DNA of 14,958 bases from CAUJIW01 sp963205175 (GTDB lineage Bacteria > Pseudomonadota > Alphaproteobacteria > Sphingomonadales > Sphingomonadaceae): assembly GCA_041060555.1 (NCBI GenBank), contig JBEUDS010000039.1. The stretch is one strand, 5' to 3'. Positions 14,940-14,958 of the stretch are shown here, in pieces. How positions within the stretch are numbered: the stretch's first letter is position 1; every line of letters starts with the position of its first letter. The notes beneath the pieces were generated by a model. It ran no database searches, was not told where the DNA came from, and saw only the letters and a program-made list of their open reading frames with translations. Both the position numbers and the translations under genes were made by a program.

Positions 14940-14958
14940 GTTCGGAGAAGCCGGTTCA

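Overview
The window is GC-rich, densely packed bacterial chromosome. Gene content points to a PHB-cycling, flagellated alphaproteobacterium, probably Rhodospirillales-like: alphaproteobacterial flagellin regulators FlbT and FlaF, short flagellins with sigma-54 promoters, intracellular PHB depolymerase beside 3-hydroxybutyrate dehydrogenase, and an xseB-ispA pair. The lineage is inferred from gene families only. I see no mobile element, phage, CRISPR array, tRNA or rRNA; nearly everything belongs to known families.

Layout, left to right. (1) 57-2978, plus: a large hybrid sensor histidine kinase (PAS-GAF-PAS-PAS-HisKA-HATPase-REC) whose apparent start lies inside a perfect 32-bp palindrome. (2) 2979-4208, minus: an MFS transporter whose stop codon abuts that of the kinase. 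(3) 4316-6575: a PHB mobilisation module, with phaZ (minus) and a 3-hydroxybutyrate dehydrogenase (plus) diverging from a 217-bp region rich in small dyads. The depolymerase releases 3-hydroxybutyrate and the dehydrogenase oxidises it to acetoacetate. (4) 6655-8986, minus: a housekeeping run xseB-ispA-coaD-peptidyl-prolyl isomerase, facing the dehydrogenase across a hairpin. (5) 8987-9525: a 539-bp non-coding divergent region. (6) 9526-9957, plus: a Lys/Ala/Pro-rich histone H1-like protein with a coiled-coil centre and an AT-hook-like C terminus, followed by a strong intrinsic terminator. (7) 10077-11597, plus: glpD, overlapping the end of flaF by 16 bp. (8) 11582-14700, minus: a flagellin locus, in transcription order flagellin 2, flagellin 1, flbT, flaF.

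The regulatory layout of the flagellin locus is the most informative part. Each flagellin has a clean -24/-12 promoter (TGGCAC-N5-TTGCT), a far-upstream inverted repeat CGGCA-N5-TGCCG with a second weaker copy 31-41 bp further out, an almost identical 13-nt hairpin element about 25 nt ahead of the start codon, and an intrinsic terminator. FlbT, an RNA-level regulator of flagellin in Caulobacter, is encoded next door, so the shared leader element is a reasonable candidate for its target. A further minus-strand terminator at 14830-14860 implies another transcript entering from beyond the right edge.

I found no convincing wholly new system. The best leads are the paired flagellin regulatory elements, the palindrome at the kinase start, the dyad-rich PHB intergenic region, and the H1-like gene with a dyad just ahead of its ribosome binding site.
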